NCBI RefSeq assembly: GCF_013387465.1
Contig: NZ_VYGV01000012.1
Span: 62,001-126,000, forward strand
Direction of reading: 5' to 3'
Source: Hydrogenophaga aromaticivorans
GTDB lineage: Bacteria > Pseudomonadota > Gammaproteobacteria > Burkholderiales > Burkholderiaceae_C
Length of the DNA: 64,000 nucleotides
Position 1 is the first letter of the stretch. Every line of letters starts with the position of its first letter. Of the stretch, positions 60,693-64,000 are shown piece after piece. Position numbers and translations under genes: made by a program. The notes beneath the pieces were generated by a model that made no database searches, had not been told where the DNA came from, and saw only the letters and a list, made by a program, of their open reading frames with translations.

Positions 60693-61658
60693 ATGACAAA
60701 AACAGTAAGGGGTTCTTTTGTCGAGTCGATGAGCTTGAGCGATTCGGATGTGGAGGACAGCCCTACCTTGCACCGTCGGATCGCTACCTACTCAGTGGAA
60801 TCGCTTCGCGTGGCGAGTCAGGTAGACAAGACGTATGTCCAATACCCTGACTTTGTTCGCGCCATTCAAGTGATGGATCGACTTTTCCAACTTGGCACCG
60901 AGCTCGACATGCCCCAAGGGGCGTTCATCGAGGGGCCGACTGGGGTGGGGAAGACGGCACTGTTCCGCTACTTTCAAGAGTCGGTCCCGAAATCAACGCT
61001 CTTCTCCCCGGGGATGGGAGTCGTAGGGCTGAGAGTGCCCCAAAGACCTCGAACGGGTCACTTCGTGTCAGGCCTCCTCAGGGCCATTCGCTACCCCTTC
61101 TCCACCGGCTCTACCCCGCAGCTTTACCAACGACGTCACATCGTTGTTGAAGGTCTTAGAGCCGCGGGAACGCGGCTCATCTTCCTGGATGAAGCGCAAC
61201 ACTTGTTGCAACAATTGCGGGGCCCATCTCTACATGATTGGGAGTGCGAGAGCACTGAATTTTTGCGCCAGATCATGGATGAGGGACGGATCAGCATGGT
61301 GCTGGCAGGATCTGAGGGGATGGACAAACTGGAGGAAACCTCGAAGGCGTTTTCTTCAAGGTTGCCTGTGCGGGAGCGGCTCAAAAACTTTGATCGCGAC
61401 GCAACTTGGGTTGGATTTGTCAGGGCATTTTCCAAGCAATGCAAGCCGTTTGACCTGACCTTTTTGTGTGAACCGGCGATTACCACACGTCTTCACTATG
61501 CCTGCGGAGGCAACCTTCGCGCTTTCAAACGCCATGTCACTGAAGCGGTCCTTCTGGCAGTTGATGCGGGCGCCCTCAAATTGGACGCTGCGCTGTTGTC
61601 TCAAGCGTTTCAGATCACCTTTGGTAGTGCCACCATCCGGAGCAATCCCTTTGCTTGA
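60693..61658 (+). CDS. tnsC: TnsC/TniB-like AAA+ ATPase
   Basis: A 321-residue ATPase. Walker A GPTGVGKT at 81-88, Walker B LIFLDEAQ with D166/E167 and a sensor region MVLAGSEGMDKL. In Tn7-like systems TnsC coats target DNA and bridges the target selector to the transposase. Two bases separate it from the tnsB stop. Size is nearer TniB (300-350) than Tn7 TnsC (555), like many compact Tn7-like elements. Confidence 0.92.
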   Translation: MTKTVRGSFVESMSLSDSDVEDSPTLHRRIATYSVESLRVASQVDKTYVQYPDFVRAIQVMDRLFQLGTELDMPQGAFIEGPTGVGKTALFRYFQESVPKSTLFSPGMGVVGLRVPQRPRTGHFVSGLLRAIRYPFSTGSTPQLYQRRHIVVEGLRAAGTRLIFLDEAQHLLQQLRGPSLHDWECESTEFLRQIMDEGRISMVLAGSEGMDKLEETSKAFSSRLPVRERLKNFDRDATWVGFVRAFSKQCKPFDLTFLCEPAITTRLHYACGGNLRAFKRHVTEAVLLAVDAGALKLDAALLSQAFQITFGSATIRSNPFA

Positions 61659-62622
61659 CGTTCAACTACCGATCCGCTTTGCGCCGCTTGTGGGCGAATC
61701 AGGACTTGGTTACTGTTTGCGTTTGGCGCACGCCAATGGTGGGGGGCTCGTGAATCTCAGGCGCGCACTGGGCATGAAGGATCGAGAGGCATTTCGGCAA
61801 TGGCATGCACCTGCACTGGCCCGTCTGGTTGAGGTTGGGAAAAGCGACCTTGGCTGGATTCTCCCGCAAGCGGTCGGGCGAGGAGCCGGTACAAGGCTAA
61901 GTTGCTATGGATGCCGATTCCGATCGAGATCGGCGTTGCGTCTGCGCTTTGCTCAGGTGTGCCCTGCGTGTGTAAGCACATACCTCTTCTCCAAGGCCGA
62001 GTGGGACCTGTCGTTTTCGGCGGTTTGTGTTGAGCACCGGTGCAATCTGATTGATCGCTGTCCAAAGTGCAATGCTGCGATTCGGTGGGAACGACCATCG
62101 ATCGAATGGGGCCACTGCGGCCACCTCTTGGGTGGATTGCAACAGGTAGGTCAAATGGCCGATCAAAGTCTATTGGCCCAAGCGATTCTCTCGATGCGTT
62201 TGGGGCACGATTGCGTAGAGGGACTGCTCGTTGAAGCCGGCCTGTTCCCATGGCTTGCAAAGCTGTCCGTTGACGGGTGGATGAATCTTCTACTCGCCTT
62301 CGGGCTTGGGTGCGACCGTTGGGCCGTGGCTCGGCCAGGCATATTTGGAAAGATCCCCACGACAGGCTTCGCACGTGATGTCGTCCGAAGAGGAATGGAG
62401 CGCTTGATCGCTTGGTCGCAGTCGATTCTCGACTCTGAGGAGCTGGCGCATTTTGTGATCGACGTGCCTATGGTTCGGTTGATCGTTGAGCCATCCGGAG
62501 AGTTCGACCGTGAGATTTTGTTGCGCACATTTTCAATGCTCTATGGCAGCAAAGCCGCGGACCAACTCAAGCGATGTCATCCAGGCTTGGGCCAACTGAG
62601 TCTTTTCGAGGACGACGCATGA
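61651..62622 (+). CDS. tniQ: TniQ-family target selector, copy 1
   Basis: A 323-residue protein. It opens LPIRFAPLVGESGLGYCLRLAHANGG, the TniQ hallmark. Zinc-binding pairs: C104-x2-C107, C126-x2-H129 and C137-x2-C140. I infer a TTG start at 61651 because no ATG lies at the family start; it overlaps tnsC by 8 bp and has GGAG upstream. TniQ/TnsD proteins recognise the target site. C-terminal ~150 residues are helical and may bind DNA. Confidence 0.85.
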   Translation: MLDVQLPIRFAPLVGESGLGYCLRLAHANGGGLVNLRRALGMKDREAFRQWHAPALARLVEVGKSDLGWILPQAVGRGAGTRLSCYGCRFRSRSALRLRFAQVCPACVSTYLFSKAEWDLSFSAVCVEHRCNLIDRCPKCNAAIRWERPSIEWGHCGHLLGGLQQVGQMADQSLLAQAILSMRLGHDCVEGLLVEAGLFPWLAKLSVDGWMNLLLAFGLGCDRWAVARPGIFGKIPTTGFARDVVRRGMERLIAWSQSILDSEELAHFVIDVPMVRLIVEPSGEFDREILLRTFSMLYGSKAADQLKRCHPGLGQLSLFEDDA

Positions 62623-63362
62623 ACCTGCTTGGCATACCAAAGAAGATCGATTTCGAGAGTCCTGCATCCTGGTTGTCGCGAGCCGCACTCAGCCAGGGCG
62701 TCAGCATCAAAGAGTTTCGGAAATTCATCACCTTGCATCAGAAGGCTGATGCGGATATGGCATTCACTCAGAAGTACGTTCGACACGTTGCCAAGGTGAC
62801 CAACCAAGCGGCCCGTGACTTTGAGTTTGTGCAATACGTGCTGACCAGCCTGCGTATCTTGGATCGTCATGGCGGGGAATACTTGCTTGGTGATAACCTG
62901 AACGCACGATATCGGTTTTGTCCCGTTTGTCTAGCGGAGCAACGGATCAAGGTGTTCGCTCTGGAATGGCGTTTCAAGGCTTGGCGATGGTGTCCTTTAC
63001 ACCAATGCATGATGAGGGATCGATGTCCACATTGCCGAGCATTTCCAACTTTGCCCGGTGACATGCTCAATGCCGGACTTGGTAGGGCCGGCATCGCCAC
63101 CCTTGACAGATGCCTGTGTTGTGGGGAACTCTTGGAAACAGGCTGGCAGAGCGTAATGAACACGTTTGATTCCAGCTTGTTGAACCCGTGGGGAGAGGCA
63201 CTCATGAACAATGGGCGAGCGGTGCTGTCTGCTCTGGCCTGCCGCAAAATTCGTATTAAAGGAGAAGAAGGGGAGTTCTCGCTCAGTGCCTTAAGGCGCA
63301 TTCAACGGTATGGTTTGCTTCCACATGGTCACATTGCATCGGTGCACGATGAAGCTGTATGA
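62619..63362 (+). CDS. TniQ-like target selector, copy 2
   Basis: A 247-residue protein overlapping the first tniQ stop by 4 bp (ATGA). It begins FESPASWLSRAALSQGVSIKEF, a TniQ-like N-terminus, and has zinc motifs C101-x2-C104, C125-x2-H128, C136-x2-C139 plus a later CLCCGE pair. It lacks some of the first ~20 residues of a full TniQ and is shorter. It may be a second target selector or form a heteromer with the first. Confidence 0.82.
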   Translation: MNLLGIPKKIDFESPASWLSRAALSQGVSIKEFRKFITLHQKADADMAFTQKYVRHVAKVTNQAARDFEFVQYVLTSLRILDRHGGEYLLGDNLNARYRFCPVCLAEQRIKVFALEWRFKAWRWCPLHQCMMRDRCPHCRAFPTLPGDMLNAGLGRAGIATLDRCLCCGELLETGWQSVMNTFDSSLLNPWGEALMNNGRAVLSALACRKIRIKGEEGEFSLSALRRIQRYGLLPHGHIASVHDEAV

Positions 63363-64000
63363 AATAGCGAGGCTCAGGCCTCCATGGGATACACCGAAGG
63401 TGGAAAACGGCGCGAAGTTGGACCTGCCGTCTGTCTTCTTGCACGTGTCTTGAGCCAGTTGAAGTAGAGAAATGCTGATACAGCACACCAGACCTTGGCG
63501 GGCTTCATCCAGTGGTAGGGGGCAAGAACCGTGTAGATCACCCTTGTAAGCCGTCGATCTCAAATCTTGGAGAAAAACTACAAACTTCTACCAATATCTA
63601 ACAACATATAAGGCAGTATGTCGGGCCATCGTTATACACGTGGAGATCTGATTGGGCTCACACTCTCATCCAATACGTAATATAATTACCCGGTACCAAC
63701 CCACCGGCTGTATCAGCTTGACTGTTGCGCAGATGGGGGAAAAAGCCGGCGCAAGCCGGTTTTTTCGCTTATGGAGTGTCGGCTACCACTCAAAACCACC
63801 GCTACCGGCTCATGTGCGGGCCGAGGCTCAGCTCTGGTCGCCCCGGCTGCAGGCCGCTCCCCGGAACAACTGCCATGCATGGCAGTTCAAGCACTGAAGG
63901 CCGCTGTGTGTCTCGGTGGCGCTACTTCGTTTGCGCGACTTGCGTCTGTCTCACGAAGTCGAAGCTGCACTCGCTTGGCTGCCACGTCTGGCGCGCGTGC
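63363..64000. other. Non-coding end of the window after tniQ copy 2
   Basis: No gene is supported. The only strong element is the hairpin terminator at 63740-63765. Upstream of it, 63550-63700 is AT-rich. A reading frame starting at a GTG (63652) crosses the terminator and lacks motifs. The other element end was not identified here and may lie to the right. Confidence 0.5.
63740..63765. terminator. Rho-independent, probably bidirectional terminator
   Basis: AAAAAGCCGGC - GCAA - GCCGGTTTTT: a stem with one G-T wobble, a tetraloop, and A-run/T-run on the two sides, so it can stop transcription in both directions. It lies about 380 bp downstream of the second tniQ-like gene. Confidence 0.8.

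Noticed and set aside
63652..63897. 81-codon plus-strand frame starting GTG near the window end
   Set aside because: It runs through the strong terminator hairpin and has no recognisable motif.
57158..64000. RNA-guided (CRISPR-associated) transposon
   Set aside because: No Cas gene and no repeat-spacer array is visible; only tnsA, tnsB, tnsC and tniQ-type genes are present. A remote array outside the window cannot be excluded.
1..64000. tRNA or rRNA genes as attachment sites
   Set aside because: I looked for T-loop GGTTCGAATCC-like and rRNA-like sequence and found no convincing example.

Overview
The window looks like DNA of a beta-proteobacterium of the order Burkholderiales, most probably family Comamonadaceae. 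This rests on high G+C coding sequence, TctC/Bug-type solute receptors, a TRAP transporter, an ArgP/ArgO pair and a meta-cleavage operon of the mhp type. Species and replicon type cannot be read from the sequence. I found no tRNA, rRNA or CRISPR array.

Layout. 1-2.9 kb is an accessory patch: a gene cut by the window edge, an AbiC-like/DUF5677-like pair that may be defensive, and a tyrosine-recombinase remnant between inverted repeats. 2.9-6 kb holds two PaiB-like flavin-binding proteins, the exporter ArgO and its divergent regulator ArgP. 6-12.6 kb is a carbohydrate-type operon (SDR, TRAP receptor, small and large permease, split transketolase) divergent from a LysR gene. 13-25.5 kb is a twelve-gene aromatic meta-cleavage operon (mhpB, D, E, F, C plus a TfdB-like hydroxylase, two TctC receptors, a zinc-type dehydrogenase, a cupin, a flavin reductase and a MaoC protein), divergent from an IclR regulator with an MhpR-like operator. 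25.5-30.1 kb is rearranged: an orphan tyrosine recombinase, a serine hydrolase with an AraC regulator, and a broken CoA-transferase gene. 30.2-43.8 kb is a surface block: a DUF6916-like protein, a GNAT acetyltransferase, three tandem Tail-Collar proteins, a 2290-residue repeat protein and a translationally coupled outer-membrane barrel protein. 43.9-45.9 kb holds a transposase remnant, a 5'-truncated CNNM/CorC gene and a lipoprotein. 46-52.3 kb is cytochrome c', cytochrome b561 and an ABC efflux operon ending in a two-component system. 52.7-55.5 kb is a CoiA-like nuclease with an unknown partner. 56-63.4 kb is a Tn7-like transposition module (tnsA, tnsB, tnsC and two tniQ-type genes) behind a phage-like divergent switch (XRE repressor versus BcepMu gp16-like protein).

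How the genes work together. The mhp-like operon should hydroxylate a phenolic compound, cleave the ring, hydrolyse the product, and convert the hydroxypentadienoate to pyruvate and acetyl-CoA. Its hydroxylase is TfdB-like rather than MhpA-like, so the substrate may not be 3-hydroxyphenylpropionate. The Tn7-like module has a cut-and-paste transposase set with two candidate target selectors. Its apparent repressor, a promoter-overlapping palindrome, and a repeated half-site before tnsA suggest that transposition is held down the way a temperate phage is.

Best candidates for something undescribed are the phage-switch Tn7-like element, the CoiA-like nuclease pair, and the giant-adhesin/barrel locus next to the Tail-Collar trio. 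Every family assignment was made by reading; no database search was run.
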